This document shows positions 18,153-28,500 of a stretch of DNA of 47,130 nucleotides, one piece after another; positions within the stretch are counted from its first letter, which is position 1; every line of letters begins with the position of its first letter. Source of the DNA: Sporolactobacillus mangiferae (GTDB lineage Bacteria; Bacillota; Bacilli; Bacillales; Sporolactobacillaceae); the NCBI RefSeq assembly GCF_023336505.1, contig NZ_JAMAST010000021.1:1-47130 (forward strand), read 5' to 3'. Both the position numbers and the translations under genes were made by a program. Below the pieces are notes generated by a model. The model was not told where the DNA came from. It saw only the letters and a program-made list of their open reading frames with translations, and did not search any database.

Positions 18153-18188
18153 AAAGCAGCCGTCCCTTTTCAGAGATGGCTGCTTTTT
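18153..18188. terminator. Bidirectional terminator hairpin
   Basis: Perfect 9-bp stem AAAGCAGCC / GGCTGCTTT with T-runs on both strands. A second hairpin (GGCTGC / GCAGCC) lies at 18217-18242, closer to the chemoreceptor stop. Together they probably end the leftward chemoreceptor transcript. Confidence 0.65.
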
Positions 18189-18267
18189 GCTTGCCGGACA
18201 AGTCACAGTGAAAATCGGCTGCCTTTTTCTCATACAGCAGCCTCTTGGGATGCGTCCACTTACTTCT

Positions 18268-20244
18268 TTATTTTTCTAATTTAAATGCTTGAGCAATATG
18301 ATTGAGTTCATCAGCAATTGCACTCAGTTCAGCCGCACTGTTTGCTACTTCTTCGATCGATGCTGCCTGCTCTTCCGTCGCTGCTGACACCTGCTGCGTT
18401 TGTGCAGAGGTCTGCTCGGCAAGTGACTCAATCGGATGATACGCGGATGTCGCTTGTTCCGTAAAATCGGCGACCTTTTGAATGGACTGTGACATCTTTT
18501 CGATTTCTTCGATCGTTTGATTTACAAAAGATTGAATACTCTCAAACGATTGGTTGCTTTCGTCGACAGCACCGATTCCTTTCTCAACTTCCTGCAGGCC
18601 GTTTTTCATTGACCGGACAACCTGCTGCGTATCCTTCTGAATGTTTGAGACAATAACACTGATTTTATCGGCATTCCCCGAAGACTCTGCGGACAGTTTC
18701 TGAATCTCCTGTGCAACCACTGCAAATCCCTTGCCATGTTCTCCTGCCCGGGCAGCTTCAATCGATGCATTCAGCGACAGGAGCTGAGTCTGTGACGCAA
18801 CGTCATTGATCACTTGAATAATACCGCTGATTTCTTCAGACTGCCGACTCAGTTTATCGATTACCTTTGACAGGTCGGCAACCGTTTTTCTGATCGTCAC
18901 CATCTGATCCGATGTGAATGCGATTTTCTGCCGGCCTTCTTTAACCACCTGACCTGCCGCTTCGGACTGATGTGCCAGATGATCCGTCTGTTTGGTCACG
19001 GACACGAGCGCCTGATTGATTTCTTCAGCGTTCCTCGTCAGTTTTTTGATTCCTGTTGCCTGCTGATCCGAAGCTGTGGCAATTTTTTCAATGGAATGCG
19101 CAATCTCATCGGTCGTCGCTTTATTTTCCTCGGTGGAGGCCGTCAGCTCCTCTGAGGAAGCGGCCAGCAGTTCAGATTTGCTGCTTAATGTTTTCATCAC
19201 GCTTCTCAAAGAATCAATCATTTTATTCACACTATTGCCCAGCTGTGTGAATTCTCTATTCATCCGCACGCTCGCGTCTACACCCGCACTTAGATCATTA
19301 CTGCTGACCTGATCCAGTGTTTGAACCATCTTTTTAAAGGGATTCAGTATATATCTTCTGCTGACCCATGCCGCAAAAACCATGACGATCATTAAATTGA
19401 TCACGATAATCAGAAGGATCGTGATCATGAGCGGATTGACCGTTCGATTGACCTCATTCCGATGAATGCTTGCACCGATTGTCCATCCGGTGAACGTATT
19501 CATGATTCTGTGGATATTCTGATCCTTATAGGTGAGCAGGCGAGCCTTTCTGCCCGTAAGCTGCCTGGCCAGCTGCGAAGACGCTTTTCCGCCTGCTTTC
19601 GCCTTCTTATTGACGACCCACTTATTGGTGGAATCAAGCAGGAAGGCGTAGCCAGACTGTCCAAGCTTCACCTGGTTGACCAGATCGTTCAGCTTGCCCA
19701 GTTCAAGATCCATGCCGATGACCGCTTTATGATCCTTAGTTGTCTGGGCAATCGTGACCGTCATTGCCCTGGACCCGTCCGAAGATTGATAAGGCGGCGT
19801 AATAACCGGATGATCGGGATTTTTCATCGCCAGCTTATACCATGGACGTGTACGCGGATCCAGCGTTTTCGGAATCTTAACATATGCTGGCAGGAAGGTC
19901 AGGTTACCTTCAGTATCTGCCAGATACAGGGCAGCTTCATCCTTGTCCCCACTCTGGACCGCATCCAGCACCATCTGTGCATCGTCCCTGTCGGTGCTTC
20001 CTGACAGCCTCTGGCTTAATGTTGTGATCATTTCCGTCTTCCCCTCAAAAAACTGGGTCAGATTCTTATCAATAATCTTCAGACTGTTTGTCGTACTTTC
20101 GTTCAGCTGCGTCTGACTGGATTGCTTCACAGCATAATAGATAATGCTTCCAATCAGCAAATCAGGGATAATGACGACAAGAATCAGGAAAATAGACAGA
20201 AAAACATTAAGACTTAGATGACTTGTTATCTTTCTCGTTTGCAA
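18268..20244 (-). CDS. Methyl-accepting chemotaxis protein with dCache sensor
   Basis: A 658-residue chemoreceptor. A membrane helix at about residues 12-35 is followed by an extracellular double-Cache domain (about 40-275, including [20 protein letters not shown], typical of dCache_1). A second helix (about 282-303), a HAMP region and the cytoplasmic signalling domain follow. The conserved hairpin tip reads [20 protein letters not shown]. Cache receptors often bind amino acids or organic acids directly and signal to CheA. There is no C-terminal CheR-tethering pentapeptide. The gene stands alone; no other chemotaxis genes are in the window. Confidence 0.93.
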   Translation of the reverse strand: MQTRKITSHLSLNVFLSIFLILVVIIPDLLIGSIIYYAVKQSSQTQLNESTTNSLKIIDKNLTQFFEGKTEMITTLSQRLSGSTDRDDAQMVLDAVQSGDKDEAALYLADTEGNLTFLPAYVKIPKTLDPRTRPWYKLAMKNPDHPVITPPYQSSDGSRAMTVTIAQTTKDHKAVIGMDLELGKLNDLVNQVKLGQSGYAFLLDSTNKWVVNKKAKAGGKASSQLARQLTGRKARLLTYKDQNIHRIMNTFTGWTIGASIHRNEVNRTVNPLMITILLIIVINLMIVMVFAAWVSRRYILNPFKKMVQTLDQVSSNDLSAGVDASVRMNREFTQLGNSVNKMIDSLRSVMKTLSSKSELLAASSEELTASTEENKATTDEIAHSIEKIATASDQQATGIKKLTRNAEEINQALVSVTKQTDHLAHQSEAAGQVVKEGRQKIAFTSDQMVTIRKTVADLSKVIDKLSRQSEEISGIIQVINDVASQTQLLSLNASIEAARAGEHGKGFAVVAQEIQKLSAESSGNADKISVIVSNIQKDTQQVVRSMKNGLQEVEKGIGAVDESNQSFESIQSFVNQTIEEIEKMSQSIQKVADFTEQATSAYHPIESLAEQTSAQTQQVSAATEEQAASIEEVANSAAELSAIADELNHIAQAFKLEK

Positions 20245-20418
20245 AACCCTTCTGTTGCCTCCTTAATTTAGCGTTCGCTTTCTTATCGGCAAATGGCCCT
20301 GTTTCTTTTAAATGCATGAGCAATCGCGGTATTTAGATTGACCTTCAAAGACATGGAAGAAAATCATTGATAGAATGATAGAGTGAAAGAATTTATTCAG
20401 CAAAAAGGAGCGGCGTAA

Positions 20419-20634
20419 GTGAAAAAACCGAAAAAATACTTCCGTAAGCATCCCAGGCACTCCTGCTTTGTCAATCTCCTCATCATGGCCATTTTCATCT
20501 GGATCATTCCATACTATATATTTGGAAACAAGCCCGCATACTATGCCGCAGGTCTCTTAATGGACTTTTTCATTGTGAATCTTATCGGGGCCTACTGGTA
20601 TCCATGGTTTTTCATAAAAAGCAAAAAACAATGA
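20419..20634 (+). CDS. Small membrane protein, unknown function
   Basis: A 71-residue basic protein with two hydrophobic helices (about 16-35 and 40-60) and Lys-rich ends. The GTG start has AAAGGAG eight bases upstream. It is monocistronic, between the divergent chemoreceptor and the nitrilase-family gene. I do not recognise a family. Confidence 0.65.
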   Translation: MKKPKKYFRKHPRHSCFVNLLIMAIFIWIIPYYIFGNKPAYYAAGLLMDFFIVNLIGAYWYPWFFIKSKKQ

Positions 20635-20814
20635 TCACGCAAACGTATGGATACGGATTCTCGCGTTTGTGAAACAGACTGAATGCGCAGCAGAGAAAAG
20701 TTCGGCACAAATATATCGGATTATTCAATCTAAATAAAATTTTCCGTCTATTCAAAATTATATGTGCTATACTTAACTTGAAAAAAATCCAGTTACGAAG
20801 GAGCGCGTTTATGC

Positions 20815-21720
20815 ATGTACAGGGATGTTTTGAATCTTTCTGTTGTTACGTTCAACTCGGTCTGGGGCGATAAGGAAAAGAATCTGAATCGGATTAAGGG
20901 CTATATCGAAAGCGCCGCAAAAAGAGGCAGTGATTTTATTGTCTTCCCCGAAATGGCACTGACCGGTTACGATGATGAAGCGGAAAAGCCGTTTGAAGAA
21001 AAAATGCAGTTCAGGCTTTCGGAAACGATTCCCGGCGAGGCAACAGATGAAATCGAAAAACTGACACAGCAGTATGGTGTTTATGTTGTTTTCGGCATGC
21101 CTGAAAAAGATGCCGCAAGTCCAACGATTCTTTATAATTCTTTAGCCATTTTCTCCCCCGAAGGCCTGGTTGGCTCTTATCGAAAAATGCACTTGCCAGC
21201 TCCTGAACCGAACTGGGCAAAGCGCGGTGACAAACCGTTCATTCTTGAAACCCCATGGGGTCCTGTCGGATGCGCCATCTGTTACGACTCCTACTGTTTT
21301 CCTGAACTGATGCGCTATTATGCGTCAAAAGGCTGCCGGCTTTACATCAACAGTACAGCTCTTGCCAAATGTCATGGCAGAGCATTGGGAAGTGCCACTC
21401 TCGAGGCCGCGGTTATCAGAGAAGGCATATATATCGCTTCCGCCAACCTGGGCGGTACGGATCTTTACAATGAATTCTGGGGCGGCAGCAGCATCATCGG
21501 CCCAAGTCGAAAAACGTGGGAACCTTATTATTTTGCCGGACATAAATTCACGGACGGCATCGCCTGTGAATCCGAAATGTTCACGGCAACCATCGACTTG
21601 TCACTGGCGACCCGATTCCTGTTCAAAGACAATCCTTCTGTCCAGGGAACAGACTGGCGACCTGAAAAATACATTGCCATGTACGAAGAATCCCTGCAGG
21701 ACGCAAAATTCGGAAAGTGA
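20815..21720 (+). CDS. Carbon-nitrogen hydrolase (nitrilase superfamily)
   Basis: A 301-residue enzyme with the Glu-Lys-Cys triad of the superfamily: Glu46 in VFPEMALTGYD, Lys124 in YRKMHLP and Cys156 in CAICYDSYCFPEL. These cytoplasmic enzymes cleave amides, N-carbamoyl compounds or nitriles. The substrate is not identifiable, but the sequence looks more like the amidase/carbamoylase branches than true nitrilases. An out-of-frame ATG at 20811 sits at the ideal distance from GAAGGAG, while the in-frame ATG at 20815 is 11 bases from it. The gene shares a terminator with the convergent Lrp gene. Confidence 0.88.
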   Translation: MYRDVLNLSVVTFNSVWGDKEKNLNRIKGYIESAAKRGSDFIVFPEMALTGYDDEAEKPFEEKMQFRLSETIPGEATDEIEKLTQQYGVYVVFGMPEKDAASPTILYNSLAIFSPEGLVGSYRKMHLPAPEPNWAKRGDKPFILETPWGPVGCAICYDSYCFPELMRYYASKGCRLYINSTALAKCHGRALGSATLEAAVIREGIYIASANLGGTDLYNEFWGGSSIIGPSRKTWEPYYFAGHKFTDGIACESEMFTATIDLSLATRFLFKDNPSVQGTDWRPEKYIAMYEESLQDAKFGK

Positions 21721-21752
21721 TGCCCTTGCTTCAGGCATAATGAACCAATTCA

Positions 21753-21796
21753 AATAAGGAGCTGAAACCCTGTTCGGATTTCAGCTCCTTATTTGG
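21753..21796. terminator. Bidirectional terminator between the hydrolase and Lrp genes
   Basis: AATAAGGAGCTGAAA, eleven-base loop, TTTCAGCTCCTTATT: a perfect 15-bp stem between convergent genes, with A/T tracts on both sides. Confidence 0.9.
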
Positions 21797-21822
21797 TCAT
21801 CCATCATCGTCGTGAAACTGTT

Positions 21823-22260
21823 TTATTCGTTCAAACGCATACCACGTACATCCACTGGTGTCGAGAACACAATTTGTGTATTGGTTTTGCCGAACCGCTG
21901 CAGTGAATTGATAAATGTATCCAGTAATTCCGTACTTTCGAATATGACTTTAATCAACATGGAAAATTCACCGGAAACACAATTGCATTCAAGCACATTC
22001 GGAACCGCTTCAATATATTTATAGAACTCACCTTTGTCCACCGGATCCACCTTGATATTAATGAATGCTTTAATAGGGTATCCTGCTTTCTTATAATCAA
22101 TCAATGTATAATAGTTTTTAATCATGCCCGACTGCTCCATATGATGCATGCGCGCAGAAATGGTTGGCGAGGAAATGTAGCATTCTTTGGCCAGCGCTTT
22201 AAGCGACACACGGGCATTTTGCTGGAGCCGGTTAAGAATCTTCCGATCAATGGAATCCAT
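21823..22260 (-). CDS. Lrp/AsnC-family transcriptional regulator
   Basis: A 145-residue regulator. MDSIDRKILNRLQQNARVSL and ISSPTISARMHHMEQSGMI form the N-terminal winged HTH, and residues about 65-140 form the RAM effector domain (IKAFINIKVD, then EFSMLIKVIFES). I start at the ATG at 22260, the standard family N terminus; a GTG five codons earlier overlaps the GGAG sequence. It diverges from aspA across about 250 bp and is the obvious candidate to control it in response to an amino acid. Confidence 0.9.
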   Translation of the reverse strand: MDSIDRKILNRLQQNARVSLKALAKECYISSPTISARMHHMEQSGMIKNYYTLIDYKKAGYPIKAFINIKVDPVDKGEFYKYIEAVPNVLECNCVSGEFSMLIKVIFESTELLDTFINSLQRFGKTNTQIVFSTPVDVRGMRLNE

Positions 22261-22514
22261 TTTTAAACAAGTCACTCCTTCATCATTCGACTATTATTAT
22301 AGACACATGCTCATCGAATGCAAAAAGTATTGTTAGATTATCTTACACTTGCATTTTGTTTTTGTTATTTTTTTTAACCAATTAAATGATTTAATTAAGA
22401 ATATGTATGAGAAAAAATTTTTATCGAACAAGTTCTCCGAAAAGCGTCGCCTTTTCATTCATTTCGGATTATCTTAATGCTATCCAGAAAATGAACAAAA
22501 AGGAGCCGTCAACT

Positions 22515-23918
22515 GTGAGAAAGGAAACGGACGCACTCGGTACAAGAGTGATCCCTCAATCTGCTTATTACGGTATTCATGCACTGCGGGCAAAAGAGAA
22601 CTTCGATGTGACTTCAGAGATGATCGATTCAGAACTGATTAATGGCCTTGCCATTATAAAAAAAGCTGCGGCAATCATCAATTACGAAGACGGGACACTG
22701 AGCAAAGATAAGGCCAGAGCAATCAGCCAGGCGTGCGGTGAGATGCTTGAGCGAAAACTGGATCATGCATTCATTGTCCCGGCCATTCAGGGAGGTGCCG
22801 GAACCTCAATAAACATGAATGCCAACGAAGTGATTGCCAATCGGGCCATCGAGATCCTTGGCGGCGAGAAGGGTGACTACTCGCTTGTGCATCCGAATGA
22901 CGATGTCAATCGATGCCAGTCGACCAACGATGTCTTTCCTTCAGCAGGCAAGCTAGCCTTGCTGCGCCTGAGCCGCCTCCTTGTCTTAGAGACGGGGCAC
23001 TTGCTTGACAGTCTGAATCACAAAGCAAATGAGTTTAAAGAGGTAGTCAAGCTCGGGAGGACTCAGCTGCAGGATGCGCTGCCTACTACGGTCGGCGATA
23101 CATTTAAAGCATTTGCTTCCGCCATCGCCCGCAATCTTAACGAAATCAACCATAGCCGCGACGCGCTGAAAACCGTGAATCTTGGCGGCACGGCCATTGG
23201 CACGTCGGTCAATGCATCTGAATACTATTGTCACCATATTGTTCCTGAAGTCAGCAGACTATTCGAGGAAGAGCTCCGGCAAGCTGGCAATTTAATTGAC
23301 GCCACTCAGCATGTTGACGCCTTTGCACAGCTTTCACATGCGTATAAATTACTCGCCATCACACTGTCCAAGATGGCAAGCGATCTCCGCCTGCTCTCAA
23401 GCGGTCCCCAATTCGGCTTTAACGAACTGATATTGCCTAAAAAGCAGGCGGGTTCGTCAATTATGCCCGGCAAAGTGAATCCCGTCATCCCCGAGCTCGT
23501 CAACCAGGTAGCTTTCCAAGTCATCGGCTACGACACGATTACCACGCTTGCCGCCGAATCCGGTCAGTTGGAGCTTAACGCTTTCGAACCGATCATTGTG
23601 CGCAACTTAACCGCCGAATCAAGACTTCTGATGAGAACGTTGCATACCTTTCGCATCAATTGTATTGACGGCATTCAAGCCAACACCGCCCGATGCGCGG
23701 AAGAAGCGAATCAGTGCGCCATGATCGCAACTGCTCTGACTCCATATATCGGTTACAGCCGAACTTGCCGACTGATCAAGCAATCCATGGACACCGGTGT
23801 GTCGATCCATACATTAGCCGCGCAGCACCCCGATGTGCCAGGCAAGGTTCTGAAGCTGCTTGATCCAAAAAGACTGATTCATTTATATGAACAGCAAAAA
23901 ATGACTGCAACAGAATGA
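22515..23918 (+). CDS. aspA: Aspartate ammonia-lyase (aspartase)
   Basis: A 467-residue member of the aspartase/fumarase superfamily, converting L-aspartate to fumarate and ammonia. YYGIHALRAKENF at the N terminus, STNDVFPSA, GRTQLQDALPTTVG and the catalytic-loop signature GSSIMPGKVNP are present. The N terminus and overall pattern favour aspartase over class II fumarase. I choose the GTG at 22515, nine bases after AAGGAG; a longer frame from 22407 has no ribosome binding site and would add 36 residues absent from the family. Divergent Lrp-type regulator; single gene with its own terminator. Confidence 0.9.
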   Translation: MRKETDALGTRVIPQSAYYGIHALRAKENFDVTSEMIDSELINGLAIIKKAAAIINYEDGTLSKDKARAISQACGEMLERKLDHAFIVPAIQGGAGTSINMNANEVIANRAIEILGGEKGDYSLVHPNDDVNRCQSTNDVFPSAGKLALLRLSRLLVLETGHLLDSLNHKANEFKEVVKLGRTQLQDALPTTVGDTFKAFASAIARNLNEINHSRDALKTVNLGGTAIGTSVNASEYYCHHIVPEVSRLFEEELRQAGNLIDATQHVDAFAQLSHAYKLLAITLSKMASDLRLLSSGPQFGFNELILPKKQAGSSIMPGKVNPVIPELVNQVAFQVIGYDTITTLAAESGQLELNAFEPIIVRNLTAESRLLMRTLHTFRINCIDGIQANTARCAEEANQCAMIATALTPYIGYSRTCRLIKQSMDTGVSIHTLAAQHPDVPGKVLKLLDPKRLIHLYEQQKMTATE

Positions 23919-23970
23919 ACGCACGGAACGCCCCGCGCCCAGGTCTTGTCCAATTTCGAAAACACTTCAG

Positions 23971-24000
23971 GCCCGCATCATTTTCTGATGCGGGCTGTTT
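23971..24000 (+). terminator. Terminator of aspA
   Basis: Perfect 10-bp stem GCCCGCATCA / TGATGCGGGC with a five-base loop and TGTTT after it. The following 24001-24645 contains no convincing gene; a 96-codon frame at 24125 has no ribosome binding site and looks random. Confidence 0.88.
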
Positions 24001-24645
24001 GCTGAAACAATCGTCTTGCGAAAATACTTAAAAATAGCCATAAATTCCATTACTAAAAGGATATACACCCCCTCTCGTTTCCATATATAATTTATATATG
24101 TTTTGAAGGACCACCCTCGACCGGATGCACTGCATTCACCACTTTATGGGTGCCCGGTTATTCCTTTCGCTCCGAAAAACATTTCATGGTAAATCATCAT
24201 CTGAGGAGAATGCCTGGACTTTTCATCTTGCTGCAGATTGGCCTTACCTTAAACATCAAAAAGCAAGCACACACCTTCTGATCTGCACGGTACACATTTG
24301 TATCTGCCAGAAGGCACTTTGTATGTCTCTTTCTCAAGTGACCGGATTTAAGCATCAATTCTATCGCTTTTATGGAATGGATGTTTTCGCCACTCCGCTC
24401 AGTTCGTTGGCATGAATTCGGGCCTTCCCTGTGAACCGCCAAAATGAAATAAAAAGCAAACAGCATCCGCACCGACCATCGGCTCACTCTGATTATATAT
24501 TTTTTATTTGATCACCATTTAGTTATTGCGTCCCCTATATAACATATAGAAGCGTTCACCATGTTTCGCTAACCCTCGCACCATCCCATCCCTCATCACG
24601 TTCAGCCATATTAAAAACTGAATCCCCGAAAGGAGCCTCACCATT

Positions 24646-25239
24646 ATGCCGTTTACCGACTACTTTGCCGTCCCGTTCGAGTCCGAGTCCTGCGCCTTCG
24701 AAAGACTGATGCAGAAATATGAACCGAAAATTCTAAAAACAGTCAGCCATTATGCCCGTCTGTACAACCGTTATCTATGCCCCGCTGATCACGACGATCT
24801 GATCCAGATCGCAAGCTTTGCCTTCTTTGAAGCCAATCAGCATTTTGATATGGCAAAAGTCGATCACGAGAAAAATCCCGAGTCCGTCTTCATCGCCTTT
24901 GCCGCCAAGACCATGAGCGGCCGCCTCTCTGATTATCTTCGCAAATACTACAGGACAACCAGCAAAGACTATTCCGTCAGCGACACAGAAAACGATTACG
25001 ACATTCCCGACGAAACTCATGAACCAATCAACCGACAGATGCTCCGCCTCATCGAAGACTACCTCCCCTGCCTCAGTCCCCGCCAGGCTCTTTACCTCAA
25101 ACTTACCCTGTTCGATGACTGGGATACCAGGCAAATTGCCGCATCCCAGCAAGTCTCCGAACACACCGTCCGCTCATGGAAAAAAGAACTGCGAAAGAAA
25201 CTCGCGCCGCTGAAGGAAGAGTTGAAAGTAAGGAGATAA
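24646..25239 (+). CDS. Sigma-70-family RNA polymerase sigma factor
   Basis: A 197-residue alternative sigma factor with region 2 (about residues 30-110, with DHDDLIQIASFAFFEANQHF) and region 4 (about 135-190, LSPRQALYLKLTLFDDWD, then an HTH in QIAASQQVSEHTVRSWKKEL). There is no anti-sigma partner next to it, so it is not an ordinary ECF pair; it is closer in length and form to SigH/ComX-like factors. GAAAGGAG precedes the ATG. A 32-bp exact copy of its 3' end lies at 29381, beyond the next gene. Target genes are unknown. Confidence 0.82.
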   Translation: MPFTDYFAVPFESESCAFERLMQKYEPKILKTVSHYARLYNRYLCPADHDDLIQIASFAFFEANQHFDMAKVDHEKNPESVFIAFAAKTMSGRLSDYLRKYYRTTSKDYSVSDTENDYDIPDETHEPINRQMLRLIEDYLPCLSPRQALYLKLTLFDDWDTRQIAASQQVSEHTVRSWKKELRKKLAPLKEELKVRR

Positions 25240-25318
25240 TGGATTAATATTCCGTTCTTAAAAACATCTGCATATGATTTAAAGTGCCAGATCAGTAGGT
25301 GATTTGCATATAATTATA

Positions 25319-25361
25319 AAATAAAAATTCGCAGAATGGATTATACTTGATTCTGCGAAAT
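25319..25361 (-). terminator. Terminator of the large glycosyltransferase gene
   Basis: TTCGCAGAAT / ATTCTGCGAA, a perfect 10-bp stem with a 12-base loop, followed on the minus strand by TTTTTATTTT. It lies 180 bp beyond the stop at 25542; the space between shows no gene. Confidence 0.75.
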
Positions 25362-25541
25362 CCTATACCTGATGATTAAGATGAGCACGCAAAATACCGT
25401 GTCCGATCACCGCAACTTTAAACTTACTTATTAGTTTTTTCTTTTATGGTTTTCTTAGGTATAACGAATAACTTGCAAGTAATTTAGCGATTCCGTCCTT
25501 AGTTTATTACTAATCGTAAATGGATTATTCGCGTTCTTCAT

Positions 25542-28500
25542 TTATTCATTAATTTTTTTATAGAATTCATTAATTGCCTGATTATTATACACTCTATAGT
25601 CAAATGACTGAAATTTCATTGATGGATGATCATACAATTTTTTCAAAGCTTTATAGATGCTTTCAGCATCGGTACCCTCCGTAAGCAATCCATAGGTCCC
25701 ATTATTCAGGACATAGGCATTGGCAACAATGTTCGAAGCAATGATTTTCATTCCAAGCGTCATTGCTTCAAGAAGAACCATTGGCTGACCTTCATAAATA
25801 GAAGACAATACAAAGCAATCGCATTGTCGCATAATTCTAAATGGCTGATCAACTTGACCCAATAAGAAGATTTTATCTTCCATACTAAGTTCCGAAATAA
25901 GTGAAAGCAGTTCGTTTTTTAAAGGTCCACTGCCTAAAATATAGAGACGAACATTTGAATGTTCCTTTGCCAGTTTCGCAACAGCTTTAATTAATTCTTT
26001 TTGATTTTTCTCTGGTGATAAACGTCCCATTGAAATAAAGTTGAAAGCATTGGAGTCAATTTTACCAATAAACTCACCATTAATATCGGTCAATTCGTTT
26101 TCATTGATCGTTACTTCATCTTTTTGAATATACCCAATTTTTTCCAAACCGCCCTCATCATACAATTCAAGACTTGTTCCTTCATTTGTCTGAATTTCTT
26201 TCCTGACGAGATAATCAGTTGCATCACTTAATAAAGTGACTTTCTCGTTTTTTGTAAATCCTACAGGTTTTGCCCAAGCAAGATGATCGGATTCTCGTTT
26301 TGGCTTTACAGAATAATGCACAACTTTTTCCTCAATTGCAACATCAATCAGTTCAGATTCATCAAACGTTCGAATCGCCTGCGCATCTAGCCACCCCAGT
26401 GTTTTCTGACCATAGTTACAAAAGTAGAAAATTCCCGCTCTGGTCATGCATTTTTTTGTGATATTTACGATTACTCCAGCAAAATCAGCTGCATTGCACA
26501 CTTCTTTATAGCCATAGTTCGGGTAGGGTTTATTCCAAATCGTGTAGCGATCCGAATGCTCAACAACTCTGCCATAAAGAGACAGGCGTTCTTCTTCAAG
26601 TGTACGATTCGACAAAGCAGTGATCACTTTATGATGTTTTATGTGATTGATCCATTCTCTAGCTGTCCTTTGCAAACGCTCCTTAACATTCTTCGCTTCA
26701 CCCAGATACTGAATCGAGTTCGCATCCAGCCAGCCCAGTTCTTGATTTTTAACCGCGATCAGGTTGTAAGTTGACGTTGTCGTAATAGCCTCTTCTTTAA
26801 TTCGCACCAGCACATTCTTTAAAAATTTCACATTGGAAATGCGTGTACACCCCGGAACGTCATATGGCTTGGACCACAAATAGTTATTTCCCGGCCATTG
26901 AATCGATCCATAGGCATGGCGTATTCGCTGATCAAGAATTTCATCTTGAAGATAATTAATCCAGCGCTTTTCGATCCAGCCAACATAAATTGAATTGATC
27001 AATATCTTGCAGTATTTCGGTTCATCATTTTCCACGGCTTCTGCAATAACAAACACAGAGTCATTTTTCAGAACACGATGTGTCACCGGAGAAGTTTGCG
27101 CTATATTGTCCAGCTCCGGCCAAATACTGATTTCCGAACAATTTTTTGTGAATTGAGCATTAAATTTGACCGTTTTAATATGCAGAGCCTCTGCGGTAGA
27201 TGCCTCTTTCTGTACCCTTAAATTCAGTATTTTCTGAGGATCAATTGTATTCACTGTATAGTCAAATTTGCTCGCAGGAGCATATTGTTTCAATTTTTTC
27301 TTGTTCAGTTCCATTGTTGCTTTTGATACACTTAACAGCTTATCAAATTTATCATAAAGTGAAAAAATGCCCCGCAAATTTATTAAGTGAGGATGCCTGT
27401 TTCCAATCGTTCGTTCACTGTCTGCTTTAACGTCATTGTGCATAAAACATATCTTTTTTGATGCCTTAGCTTCAACAATATACTTTGCCCAAAAATAGCT
27501 GTAACCGCTGAAATCAATGCTGATATCAAACGTTTGATTTGCCATTAAACGATTAACTTCACGTTTATATGCTTTCTTAGGATAAAAAATTTTCAAGTAA
27601 CCTTTTAAAGAGCGATTCTGTATCAGCTTGTCTCGATAAATCTCGTTCAGTTTATAAATTGGTATCCCTGGTTTGAACAGCATACGCACATTTGGATTGA
27701 CCTTGTTCAGGTTATTTAGCACTTCAGCGCGACGCGGCGTATTCATGAACAGCGTCACATCATAGTTTTTGTAATCTATATTATTCGTCAGGTTAATAAA
27801 ACTTGAGGTAATCCCATTGTTCTTCATGCCGCCAGGATAAACCAGTATTTTCTTCTTATTGCTGTTTAAACGGATGATATTGATCCGTTCCGCATGCTTA
27901 TGTTCAAAAATGTAGGTCACATAGCGTTCGGTTGCATGTCCGTCTTCATAGCTGACAAAACGATCTTTCATTTTCTGATAAGCTTCTTTATACTTTTCCT
28001 GGATGTCCTTAACATGCTGAACCAGATCAACTAATTGCCAGACGTTATATGCAGTTGGTCCGGGTAATTGATCCGCCTTAATATACATGCCGCGTTCAGT
28101 ATCGTAAAGATCTTTATCCCAGCAATAGAAAATGATTGGTTTATCGGTAACCAGATAGTCAAAGAAAATGCTTGAGTAATCGGTGACAAGCAGATCCACA
28201 ATGCTGAGCAGTTCATTCGTATCAGTGACATCCGGAATCAGTTTTCCCCGCAAATCCTTTTGATCTCTGATTTTCGGATACAGGAATGGGTGCACTTTAA
28301 TGAGTACGTTATACTGATCACCGAGTTTTTGTTCCAAAAAACTTTGCTCAGCAATGATCTGTTGAATGTTACCTTGGGCGTGATTAACATTTGACCCCTT
28401 CCAAGTCGGTGTATAAAGGAAGATCTTCTTGGTTGGATCAATGTGCACATGCATTTTCTTTAATTTCGCCAAAACTTCCACTTTAGACATATTTAGTGTC

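Noticed and set aside
24125-24415. 96-codon plus-strand gene after aspA
   Set aside because: No ribosome binding site, no recognisable motif, and an overlapping minus-strand frame of equal length.
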